Source: Pelosinus sp. IPA-1
GTDB lineage: Bacteria; Bacillota; Negativicutes; DSM-13327
Direction: 5' to 3'
Length of the DNA stretch: 64,000 nucleotides
Assembly: GCF_030269905.1 (NCBI RefSeq)
Contig: NZ_BSVC01000002.1
Location: 36,419-100,418 of the forward strand
Position 1 is the first letter of the stretch. Every line of letters begins with the position of its first letter. Shown in pieces: positions 42,033-49,900 of this stretch. The position numbers and the translations under genes are program-made. A model generated the notes under the pieces. That model saw only the letters and a program-made list of their open reading frames with translations, was not told the origin of the DNA and searched no databases.

Positions 42033-43322
42033 TTATATAAGTCTAGGCAAAGTGTTTGCCCCATGTGGCATGATATGAGTTTTCAAGTCTGTTCCACGTT
42101 TTGTATAAACCAGTTCTAGGGCTTCATCCAATGTTTTGACAATCTTAATGTTTGCTTTCTTTAAGAGATCAGGATCTAAAGATGAAACCAACAGTAGGTC
42201 AAACTTTTCTGCCGACTCGCAGAAATAGTAGCCAACATATTTTGAGATGCTATAATCAGCTCTCAGCGCATCTTCTCGCTCCAAAACGGTTTGATAGCCC
42301 AAAATCATGTCCTGTACTTCTGCATTTCCACCAAGTCCCTCAGGACTTTCGGTCAAAATAATCATCGTACCACCAGGTTTTGTTGCCTCACGAGCATTAA
42401 TCAGTGTTTTAATGGATTGATAGAGATTAACGTCTTTTGGGCTACCGCCTGCTGAAGCAATCACTAGGTCTGCTTTTTCCTGGATGGTTACACCATCAAT
42501 CTCATCGACCAATTCCCGTCCTTTGTCGTGAGCGGCTTGATAATGTCCTGCTACAGCACCTGCAATTCTCCCCTCAGCAGTTACTACATTAAAGAGAAAT
42601 GTCGGCTTCGCAAAGCTGGCCGCTTCCAACATATCCAGATGAATCAGGTTGGTATTATCATTACCAGAACGTACATCGGGGTGGGGACCTAGCCCTCTAG
42701 TCGGATTGAGTGATAAAGCATGATTTTTCATAACTGTTTCATAGGAGGAAATACCAGGCAATACATATTTCTTTCCACCTGACCACCCAGCTAGAAAATG
42801 ATAAACAATGCCACCAGTTAACACCAGGTGGTCACATTCCATGGCTTTCTTATTAAGCCATATGGGGGTACCGAAAGAAGTCGTACCACAATAGGTTAGA
42901 TTCTCCTGATCTTGGCAGTCATGATCGATGACCTGAAACCGATCAGCCAATTTTGGCCCGAGTAATAACTTATGTTCCTCCACAGTCTGTGGGCGGTGAG
43001 TCCCCAGCGCGCAAATAAAAAGAATATCTTCATCCCTGATTCCACCTCGATTGAGTTCTTCAACCACGAAGGGTAGGTATAAGTCTGTTCTCTGCCAAGC
43101 GCGGGTAATATCTGGGATGACTACACAAACCCGTTCTCCTTGTTGTACTAGATCAGCAAGTCGCGCACTACCAATCGGAGATTCTAGCGCTTCTCGGATG
43201 ATTTCGGTTTCTGTTTTATCAAAAATAACTGGATTGCTCTCAATCATTTGCAAAATATTTTTCTCAGTAATATTCAATATCATTTCTTCGTTACCATACT
43301 TTAATGCGATCTTTTTTTCCAC
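42033..43322 (-). CDS. LarA-family nickel-pincer 2-hydroxyacid racemase
   Basis: A 429-residue LarA (DUF2088) protein. The residues that hold and use the nickel-pincer nucleotide fit the Lactobacillus enzyme with an offset of about one: His109 (GTHRP), His175 (VYHFLAGW), Lys184 or Lys185 (SGGKKY, the covalent Lys), His201 (KNHAL). LarA homologues racemise or epimerise various 2-hydroxyacids, not only lactate. LarB, LarC and LarE, needed for the cofactor, are not in the window. GTG start with AAGAAGG eight bases upstream. It follows the BASS transporter by 39 bases and lies in the same T-box-controlled unit. Confidence 0.88.
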   Translation of the reverse strand: MEKKIALKYGNEEMILNITEKNILQMIESNPVIFDKTETEIIREALESPIGSARLADLVQQGERVCVVIPDITRAWQRTDLYLPFVVEELNRGGIRDEDILFICALGTHRPQTVEEHKLLLGPKLADRFQVIDHDCQDQENLTYCGTTSFGTPIWLNKKAMECDHLVLTGGIVYHFLAGWSGGKKYVLPGISSYETVMKNHALSLNPTRGLGPHPDVRSGNDNTNLIHLDMLEAASFAKPTFLFNVVTAEGRIAGAVAGHYQAAHDKGRELVDEIDGVTIQEKADLVIASAGGSPKDVNLYQSIKTLINAREATKPGGTMIILTESPEGLGGNAEVQDMILGYQTVLEREDALRADYSISKYVGYYFCESAEKFDLLLVSSLDPDLLKKANIKIVKTLDEALELVYTKRGTDLKTHIMPHGANTLPRLI

Positions 43323-43361
43323 AGTGTATACCTTCTTTCCTTAGAGTCAGTACGTTTTATT

Positions 43362-44333
43362 TTATTCTGCCAGTAAAACTTCTTCGGTTTTGCCTTCTTC
43401 TTCCTCTGGTGATCGATTTGACCAGTAACTGGCTAGTATACTGCCACTGATATATTGCCAAACAGCACCAACAGCGGCAGGTAAAGCTGCCATTGGATCA
43501 AGATGAGCTAAGGCAAGAGCAACGGCAAGACCTGAATTTTCCATCCCGATTTCAAATGTAATTGCTCGTGATTTTTTGGGAGACATTCCTACCGTCTTCG
43601 AAGAGTAATAACCAAGGGTTAAACCTAAGATGTTTTGCAGTATAACGGCAAGGCATAAAACTACAGCTACTGTTGCCATTTTTGCCGCATTGAGCGCCAC
43701 GACGGAAGATAAAATCGTAATAATAAACACGACTGACACAGCGGGAACAATCTTGATTATCTTTTCCACCAGCTTAGGAGCAGCCATATGAAGGGCAACA
43801 CCAACCGTGACAGGGATTAATACAATCTTGACAATGTCAACTAGGAGTACAGTAACATCAATGGGAATCATCGATCCAGCCAAAAGTAGAAAAATATAAG
43901 GAGTCAAAACTGGTGCCAAAATTGTATTCACACTGGAAACGGTGATAGAAAGGGCTGTGTCACCCTTGGCAATATAGGTCATAACATTTGAACCAGTACC
44001 GCTGGGAGCAGCCCCTAGTAACACCATTCCTGCTGCTAAGGCTGGCGGTAATCCCAATAATTTTGCTACCCAAAAACCTGCTAACGGCATAATCAAATAA
44101 CGAAAAGTCACCCCATAAAAAACATCCTTGGGCCTAGTCAAAACTAGGCGAAAATCTTTCAAGGACATGGTGAGTCCCATCCCCAGCATAATAACACCTA
44201 GCAGATAGGATATATAAGGACCAACGAGTTTAAAGGGCGCAGGATTAACAAAAGCGATGGTTGAGGCAACTATCACCCAGATTGTCATATACCTGCAAAT
44301 CAATGCTGCTAACTTCTCTAAATACGTAACCAT
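43362..44333 (-). CDS. BASS-family (bile acid:sodium symporter-like) organic anion transporter
   Basis: A 323-residue protein with nine to ten hydrophobic segments. Family signatures are GMGLTMSLKDFRLVLTRPK, LLGAAPSGTGSNVMTYIAKGD and the late FEIGMENSGLAVALALAHLD. Bacterial and plant members carry 2-oxo acids (ketopantoate by PanS, pyruvate, chain-extended 2-oxo acids) with Na+ or H+. GGAGG lies seven bases before the ATG at 44333. It is the first gene behind a T-box whose specifier reads ATC, so import of an isoleucine-related 2-oxo or 2-hydroxy acid is a natural hypothesis. Confidence 0.87.
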   Translation of the reverse strand: MVTYLEKLAALICRYMTIWVIVASTIAFVNPAPFKLVGPYISYLLGVIMLGMGLTMSLKDFRLVLTRPKDVFYGVTFRYLIMPLAGFWVAKLLGLPPALAAGMVLLGAAPSGTGSNVMTYIAKGDTALSITVSSVNTILAPVLTPYIFLLLAGSMIPIDVTVLLVDIVKIVLIPVTVGVALHMAAPKLVEKIIKIVPAVSVVFIITILSSVVALNAAKMATVAVVLCLAVILQNILGLTLGYYSSKTVGMSPKKSRAITFEIGMENSGLAVALALAHLDPMAALPAAVGAVWQYISGSILASYWSNRSPEEEEGKTEEVLLAE

Positions 44334-44413
44334 GTAATAACCTCCTAAAATTTTTTTGAAATAACAAGTTAAATAAAGCAATACTATGAAACATGTGGTA
44401 GTAACCCTTACAA

Positions 44414-44695
44414 TAAAAAAACTCTTGCCCTTCGAGTCATAATTGACTCAAAGGGGCAAGAGAAAATTTCTCGCGATACCACCCTTTTTCATAGACCAAT
44501 CGGTCTACATCTCATCAGGTCTAACAACCCTAGCAAGATAACGGTTGCACTCCATTTAGGAGCTGAAGCCGGCGCAGCTTACTTTTACATTTCAGCTTTG
44601 CTGTTCAGGAGTGATTTTTGCATTCCCTTCGTTACCGGTTCGCACCAACCACCGGTTCTCTGAAACGATCTTAGGATTGCAACGTTCTCCCTCAT
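44414..44695 (-). ncRNA. T-box leader, isoleucine (ATC) specifier
   Basis: On the minus strand: AGAGAACCGGTGGTTGGTGC with GAACCGGT of stem I, the T-box sequence AGGGTGGTATCGCGAG (44470-44485) and a strong terminator (CTCTTGCCC...GGGCAAGAG then seven T, 44414-44462). The specifier loop reads GCAAAA-ATC-ACTCCTGA, with ATC at 44613-44615. The serS T-box in this window has the same frame, GAAA-TCC-ACCCTTGA, where TCC is Ser; this calibrates ATC (Ile). It should raise expression of the transporter and racemase genes when tRNA-Ile is uncharged. Confidence 0.9.
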
Positions 44696-44755
44696 TACAT
44701 TTACAAAAATATTAAAATAAAAACATTTTTTACTGATGTTTGTTAATTAAATACC

Positions 44756-44783
44756 ATTATACTCTTCCTTTTGTGTCTGTCAA
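44756..44783 (-). promoter_or_regulatory. Promoter of the Ile T-box operon
   Basis: On the minus strand TTGACA (44778-44783), 16 bases, TATAAT (44756-44761), about 55 bases before stem I. Confidence 0.75.
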
Positions 44784-44826
44784 GTGGAATCTGAGTAAAC
44801 ATCGGGAAAAATACGAAATGATTGTC

Positions 44827-44914
44827 TTGACAGGTTTAAGACTATTTGTTATCATTAAAAATCATAGCAGATATGAGCAACGAAGCTCCCGCAATAAGTG
44901 CGGGAGCTTTTTGT
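44827..44914 (+). ncRNA. Possible short transcript: promoter followed by strong terminator
   Basis: TTGACA (44827-44832), 17 bases, TATCAT (44850-44855), then AAGCTCCCGC and GCGGGAGCTT (44883-44909) running into TTTTTG. No gene lies between. Either a small RNA of about 50 nucleotides or an attenuated leader of the amidohydrolase gene at 45051. No known RNA class is recognised. Confidence 0.45.
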
Positions 44915-44968
44915 CTTTTTGCAAAGGTGACATTTCTTTTTATCTTAAAAAGAAAGATTAAAATTATT

Positions 44969-44994
44969 TAAGGAAATGTCTATAAAAGAACCTA
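44969..44994 (+). promoter_or_regulatory. Motif shared by amidohydrolase and AbgT genes, copy 1
   Basis: Begins TAAGGAAATGTCT and ends GAACCTA; matches the copy at 46303-46328 at 21 of 26 positions. It ends 56 bases before the amidohydrolase ATG. Confidence 0.5.
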
Positions 44995-45050
44995 AAGGAT
45001 GTGATATGATAGAAATAGGAAGTTACTAAATTGTAGAAGGTGGTTTTAGA

Positions 45051-46280
45051 ATGTGGGATCAAAGGAATAACTCAGATCTTGCACAACAGTTGGTATCCTG
45101 GCGACGAAACTTTCATAGCAATCCAGAAGTGAGTTGGGAAGAAAAACGAACATCAGAGGTTATTGTCGATGCTCTGCGCGATATGGGAGTGGAAGTGCAG
45201 ACATTCCCTAATCATTTTGGAATTTGTGGTATTATTCGTGGGAAAAATCCCGGACCAGTTGTTGTATTCAGAACAGATATGGATGCATTACCTATCACCG
45301 AGGCGAATGATGTATCTTATCGTTCACGTAATGAAGGCGTGATGCATGCTTGCGGTCATGATGGACATATGGCAATTGCACTAGGGATAGCAAAGTTATT
45401 TTCTTCCTGTCGTAAAAAACTCGTAGGAACAATAAAGATTGTATTTCAACCGGCCGAAGAGGCTGCTCCTTCTGGTGGTGCTGCAGCAATGATAAAAGAA
45501 GGAGTGCTTGATGATGCCGACGTCATCTTTGGACTGCATCTATGGCCCGATTTACCCTGTGGGCACATCGGAGTTCGGCCAGGTCCTTTAATGGCTGCAT
45601 CCGATCGGTTTACGATCAAGATATTGGGGCAGGGGGCACATGCCGGACAGCCACAAAATGGGGTAGATTCAATTACAATTGCGTCCGACGTAATTCAAGG
45701 GCTTGGGCATATCATGAGTCGTCAGATTGATCCTTTAGAAACAGCTACCATGTCAATCGGAACCATTCAAGGAGGAGAACGGTACAATGTTATCGCCAGG
45801 AAAGTTGTAATTGATGGGACCGTTCGTACTCTCGGTGAAAATGTGCGAAAAGAAATCCCATCCAAGATGAAAAGATTATTGGATGGAATGTGTGCCTCCC
45901 AGGGAGGGGAATATACGTTAGACTACCAATATGGGTATCCTGTTTTAAATAATTGGGCAGAACCAACTGAAATGGTCATTGATGCTGCAAAGAAAATTGC
46001 AGGGACAGGAGTTATACACGACAATGTGAAACCTGTACTGGCTTCGGAGGATTTCGGGAGATACCTTACTAACATACCAGGTGCATATTTTTGGTTAGGT
46101 TGTGCGAAGGATGGCGAGGTACATCATAGTTTACATAGTCCTAATTTTGATATTAACGAAGATGCCTTACTGGTTGGGGCGCAAATTATGTATCAAATAG
46201 GCCGTGCTGCGTTGACGAAATATAATAAAAAAGAAGAGTTGGAAGAGCGTGAAGTTGTAACTCAAATAGCAGCTTACTAA
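45051..46280 (+). CDS. M20-family amidohydrolase (AbgB/hippurate hydrolase-like)
   Basis: A 409-residue metalloamidase. Metal-binding parts are MHACGHDGHMAIALG, FQPAEEAAPSGGAAAM, the HAGQPQNGVDSI dimerisation-lid segment and the late SEDFGRYL. The family cleaves N-acyl or N-aroyl amino acids. The AbgT-type carrier gene that follows suggests aminobenzoyl-glutamate or a similar amide imported and hydrolysed. AAGGTGG precedes the ATG. The 142-base gap and a repeated upstream motif before each gene suggest they are co-regulated but not simply one operon. Confidence 0.9.
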   Translation: MWDQRNNSDLAQQLVSWRRNFHSNPEVSWEEKRTSEVIVDALRDMGVEVQTFPNHFGICGIIRGKNPGPVVVFRTDMDALPITEANDVSYRSRNEGVMHACGHDGHMAIALGIAKLFSSCRKKLVGTIKIVFQPAEEAAPSGGAAAMIKEGVLDDADVIFGLHLWPDLPCGHIGVRPGPLMAASDRFTIKILGQGAHAGQPQNGVDSITIASDVIQGLGHIMSRQIDPLETATMSIGTIQGGERYNVIARKVVIDGTVRTLGENVRKEIPSKMKRLLDGMCASQGGEYTLDYQYGYPVLNNWAEPTEMVIDAAKKIAGTGVIHDNVKPVLASEDFGRYLTNIPGAYFWLGCAKDGEVHHSLHSPNFDINEDALLVGAQIMYQIGRAALTKYNKKEELEEREVVTQIAAY

Positions 46281-46302
46281 AGAGAGCTAAGCTTAATCAA
46301 AT

Positions 46303-46328
46303 TAGGGAAATGTCTCTTAATGGACCTA
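46303..46328 (+). promoter_or_regulatory. Motif shared by amidohydrolase and AbgT genes, copy 2
   Basis: Begins TAGGGAAATGTCT and ends GGACCTA; second copy of the motif at 44969-44994, 94 bases before the AbgT-type gene. Confidence 0.5.
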
Positions 46329-46422
46329 TTTTATTCAGTGTGTCAAATTCTTTGGAGGGAGTATGTAAAGGTTGGTAATTTAGTTTAAAAGAAAATACCA
46401 ATATTAAGGGAGGACTGTATCT

Positions 46423-47955
46423 ATGAGCGGAATGGTAACTAGCCCAGAAGAGAAAATATCGAATGGTGGTTTTTTGAAAAAGCTTGAAATCATGGGAAAT
46501 AAGCTACCCAATCCAGCAATACTGTTTCTTATACTCATCGCAATTCTTGCAGTTATTTCAGCCATTTTGTCATCACTTAATGTAACAGCTGTTCATCCGA
46601 TGACCCATAAGCCGATATTAATAAAAAGCCTATTGAGCCAAGAAGGTTTGCATTGGATACTAACAGAAATGATTAGGAATTATATTAACTTTCCTCCGCT
46701 GGGTATGATTATGGTTTTGACTTTGGGAATCGGCCTTGCAGAAAAAGTTGGCATGATGGATGTTGCAATTAAAGCTTCTATTCATTCCATACCGAAAAAA
46801 TATGTCACTTTTGCCATTGTGTTTATCAGTTTTATGAGTCATTTAGCATCAGATGCTGCGATTGTCGTTGTTCCACCGATTGCGGCTATGTTATTCTATT
46901 CTTTGGGTAGACATCCATTTGCTGGATTTGCTGCCTCCCTTGCTGCTATTTATTCTGGATTCACAGCAAATCTTTTAATTGTTACAACAGATGTACTGCT
47001 TTCTGGAATTACGACCCAGGCTGCCAAAATTGTGGACCCTAATGCAGTAGTGACACCCATTGATAATTGGTATTTTATGAGCTTCTCGGTTTTTTACCTT
47101 TCCGTACTGACAACTATTATTACTGAGAAATTTGTTGAACCACGTCTTGGTGTCTATAAAGGAATTAAAGAAGTGACGCTTGAAAAGCCTAGCCTTCAGC
47201 AAATCAATGCGCTGCGCACCACTGGCATTGCAGCCTTGATCTTTATCGTAATACTACTGGTGATGCTGGTTCCTGAAGGAGCTATACTAAGAAATCCTGA
47301 AACGGGAGCCATTGCCGGTTCGCCATTTATGAAAGGGATTGTACCTTTACTCTTTCTGTTTTTACTCACCCTGGGTCTTACCTATGGAATAAAATCTGGT
47401 TCAATTCGTAATGCTGATAACGTAATTAGCATGATGAGTGAATCCTTTAAAGGATTGTCTGGATTTCTTGTCATGGCATTCGCCATCGCGCAGTTTATTG
47501 CTGCTTTTGGCTGGACTAATATTGCTACCTTAGTGGCGACGAGTGGAGCAGAATTTTTGCAAAGCATCAATATGACGGGTCTACCTGCATTGTTATGCTT
47601 TATGCTATTTGGTCAGTTTTTAGGTTTGTTCACTGCCAGTGGCTCTGCTGTGTGGGCACTTTTATCTCCAGTGTTTGTCCCAATGTTCATGCTATTGGGG
47701 TATCACCCAGCTTTTATTCAGATGGCATTCCGAGCAGGTGATGGCTCACTGAATACAATTGGGATCGTAAATCCCTTCCTGCCTCTATTTTTGGAAGGAC
47801 TGGGTAAGTATAAATCGGATACCGGGATAGGGACATACTTATCGCTAATGGTGCCATACGCAATTTCTTTTTTAATCATGTGGTATCTATTGTTTATCTT
47901 CTGGTATCTGACTGGATGGCCAGTTGGACCAGGGGCACCTCAGCGTTTATGGTGA
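46423..47955 (+). CDS. AbgT-family transporter
   Basis: A 510-residue carrier with eleven to twelve hydrophobic segments. Family marks are KLPNPAILFLILIAILAVIS near the start, FPPLGMIMVLTLGIGLAEKVG, SHLASDAAIVVVPPIAAMLF and the late FRAGDGSLNTIGIVNPFLP (each in part). AbgT proteins import p-aminobenzoyl-glutamate or export sulfonamides by proton motive force. GGGAGG precedes the ATG. Partner gene is the amidohydrolase just upstream. Confidence 0.93.
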   Translation: MSGMVTSPEEKISNGGFLKKLEIMGNKLPNPAILFLILIAILAVISAILSSLNVTAVHPMTHKPILIKSLLSQEGLHWILTEMIRNYINFPPLGMIMVLTLGIGLAEKVGMMDVAIKASIHSIPKKYVTFAIVFISFMSHLASDAAIVVVPPIAAMLFYSLGRHPFAGFAASLAAIYSGFTANLLIVTTDVLLSGITTQAAKIVDPNAVVTPIDNWYFMSFSVFYLSVLTTIITEKFVEPRLGVYKGIKEVTLEKPSLQQINALRTTGIAALIFIVILLVMLVPEGAILRNPETGAIAGSPFMKGIVPLLFLFLLTLGLTYGIKSGSIRNADNVISMMSESFKGLSGFLVMAFAIAQFIAAFGWTNIATLVATSGAEFLQSINMTGLPALLCFMLFGQFLGLFTASGSAVWALLSPVFVPMFMLLGYHPAFIQMAFRAGDGSLNTIGIVNPFLPLFLEGLGKYKSDTGIGTYLSLMVPYAISFLIMWYLLFIFWYLTGWPVGPGAPQRLW

Positions 47956-48006
47956 GGATGCTCAATTGAGCAGTAATTGCTCAGTCGATTGAATTTTTAA
48001 ATAGAC

Positions 48007-48068
48007 AAATCTCCTGCAAGATAGCCTAGCCTTGCAGGAGATTTATATTTTAATAGTAAATATAAATA
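48007..48068 (+). repeat. CTCCTGC stem-loop repeat, full copy
   Basis: AAATCTCCTGC and GCAGGAGATTT pair through extended, compensated arms; tail ATATTTTAATAGTAAATA. Serves as terminator for the AbgT gene. Confidence 0.8.
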
Positions 48069-48133
48069 TAAATATAAGATACGGATTGTGTAGGATAATC
48101 AATTGCAATTGGTAGTAAAGGGGAGGATAAGAT

Positions 48134-48646
48134 ATGGAAGCGATTTGGCAAACATTAATACATACTCCTTGGTGGGTTTATTTATTGTTGAGTTACCTTA
48201 TTGCCGTAGGTATAAAATCATCAAAAGTGCGTATTATTCCATTCTGGAAAGTTTTCGTTCTTCCGACCATTTTCTTATTCATCTCCATACAAACTTTAAT
48301 GACCGTTGAAATAGAATACTCAAGTATAGTTAGTTGGATAGTTGGTATGCTAGTTGGAAGTATAGTAGGTTGGTGGCAAGTAAAACGTTTAGATATAAAA
48401 ATAGATAAAAAGCGTTCACTTATTCAGATACCTGGTTCATGGGATGCATTGCTGGTTATGCTTATTGTTTTTACTGCAAAATATTACGTTGGATATGAAC
48501 AAGCTACAAATCCAGCGTTAGTGGCACAATTGAAATTCAAAGTCAGCATGTTAGTATCATCTGGAGTGTGTACTGGTTTGTTTTTAGGAAGATTATTTTG
48601 TTATTTGGGAAATTATAAGGATGGTAAAGAGGTCGACCTTATTTGA
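48134..48646 (+). CDS. Integral membrane protein, DUF6622-like
   Basis: A 170-residue protein with about five hydrophobic helices. The start WQTLIHTPWWVYLLLSYLIA followed by GIKSSKVRIIPFWKV, and a central GWWQVKRLDIKIDKKRSLIQ, fit small membrane proteins annotated as DUF6622; the assignment is by memory. Function unknown. GGGGAGG precedes the ATG. The next gene starts 67 bases later on the same strand. Confidence 0.6.
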   Translation: MEAIWQTLIHTPWWVYLLLSYLIAVGIKSSKVRIIPFWKVFVLPTIFLFISIQTLMTVEIEYSSIVSWIVGMLVGSIVGWWQVKRLDIKIDKKRSLIQIPGSWDALLVMLIVFTAKYYVGYEQATNPALVAQLKFKVSMLVSSGVCTGLFLGRLFCYLGNYKDGKEVDLI

Positions 48647-48713
48647 TATATTTATAGAGATTATATAGCTAATTTGTGTTAAATAATAATAGGGTGAGTA
48701 GGAGGAATAAAAA

Positions 48714-49538
48714 ATGGATGAAGTGGATTACAAGATATTTGGTGCCGAGATGCAGTTTGTTGAAGTAGAACTTGATCCTGGTGAAAGTGTAGTAGCGGAA
48801 GCTGGGGCCATGATGTACAAAGATAGTACAGTGGAAATGAATACTATTTTTGGTGATGGGTCGGCTAAAAGCAGCCAAGGAGGTTTGTTTGATAAGCTAG
48901 TGGGTGCCGGAAAACGATTGTTGACAGGTGAGAGTCTATTTATGACTGTTTTTAGTCACCGTGGTTCTGGCAAAGCAAAAGTCGCTTTTGGTGCACCCTA
49001 TCCTGGTAACATCATACCAATGCATCTAGCCCAATATGGTGGTACTATAATCTGCCAGAAAGACAGTTTCTTATGTGCAGCAAAAGGTGTTTCAGTAGGA
49101 ATTTATTTTCAACGTAAAATCATGACAGGATTGTTCGGCGGTGAAGGATTTATCATGCAGAAACTTGAAGGTGATGGTCTTGCATTTATGCATGCTGGTG
49201 GTACCATCGTCGAGCGTCAACTTAAGCCAGGTGAAGTATTACACGTTGATACTGGATGTGTTGTAGCTTTTGAGCCTAGTGTCCAGTTCGATATTCAACA
49301 AGCAGGAAACATCAAGAGTGCTTTATTTGGAGGGGAAGGATGGTTTTTTGCAGTTTTACAAGGACCAGGGAAAATTTGGCTGCAATCACTCCCCTTTTCT
49401 CGATTGGCAGGACGGATGTTGGCAGCAGCGCCACAGAGGGGCGGAAGTAGAGAAGAAGGCAGTGTACTTGGCAAGGGGGTTCTAGGCGGCACTCTACTTG
49501 GTGGCCTGGGTAGTTTCCTTGGCGACGACGATGAGTAA
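48714..49538 (+). CDS. AIM24/TIGR00266 family protein
   Basis: A 274-residue protein of the AIM24 fold (double-stranded beta-helix repeats). Marks are VELDPGESVVAEAGAMMYKD, FSHRGSGKAKVAFGAPYPGN, LCAAKGVSVGIYFQRK (about residue 125) and VDTGCVVAFEPSVQFDI. It ends in a Gly-rich segment GTLLGGLGSFLGDDDE. Bacterial function is unknown. AGGAGG precedes the ATG. Confidence 0.88.
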   Translation: MDEVDYKIFGAEMQFVEVELDPGESVVAEAGAMMYKDSTVEMNTIFGDGSAKSSQGGLFDKLVGAGKRLLTGESLFMTVFSHRGSGKAKVAFGAPYPGNIIPMHLAQYGGTIICQKDSFLCAAKGVSVGIYFQRKIMTGLFGGEGFIMQKLEGDGLAFMHAGGTIVERQLKPGEVLHVDTGCVVAFEPSVQFDIQQAGNIKSALFGGEGWFFAVLQGPGKIWLQSLPFSRLAGRMLAAAPQRGGSREEGSVLGKGVLGGTLLGGLGSFLGDDDE

Positions 49539-49643
49539 TTGTATACACAAAATTAAAATTTTAGTGAATATATTCTTGAATTATTCTACAGAATAGTATA
49601 AGATAGATCAAAGAGAATTTGGGAAATTTAACATAATAAGTCA

Positions 49644-49866
49644 ATGATAGGGAGAGTAATAGGTACTCTGCATAAGAGAGTTGGTGTTTGGTGCAAATCA
49701 ACTAGAGTATATTATGAAATCCACCCTTGAGACGTTAGTGAAGAACTAAACCGTAGCACCGGTTATCATGCATAAAGTGAGTTAGAGTACTCTAACTAAA
49801 CTAGGTGGTACCACGGAAGATTACCTTTCGTCCTTGATTGTTTTCAAGGATGAAAGGTTTTTTTAT
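49644..49866 (+). ncRNA. T-box leader of serS, serine (TCC) specifier
   Basis: Stem I begins near AATGATAGGGAGAG; the AGAGAGTTGGTGTTTGGTGC element is present. The specifier TCC is at 49720-49722 (GAAA-TCC-ACCCTTGA). The T-box core AGGTGGTACCACGG is at about 49804-49817, and the terminator ACCTTTCGTCCTTG...CAAGGATGAAAGGT with seven T ends at 49866. Uncharged tRNA-Ser should open serS. Confidence 0.95.
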
Positions 49867-49900
49867 TTGAAAAAGACATTAAATAAGGGGAGTGTTAATT

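Noticed and set aside
44740-44961. Small plus-strand gene before the amidohydrolase
   Set aside because: No ribosome site, and it runs through the minus-strand T-box promoter and the plus-strand promoter and terminator.
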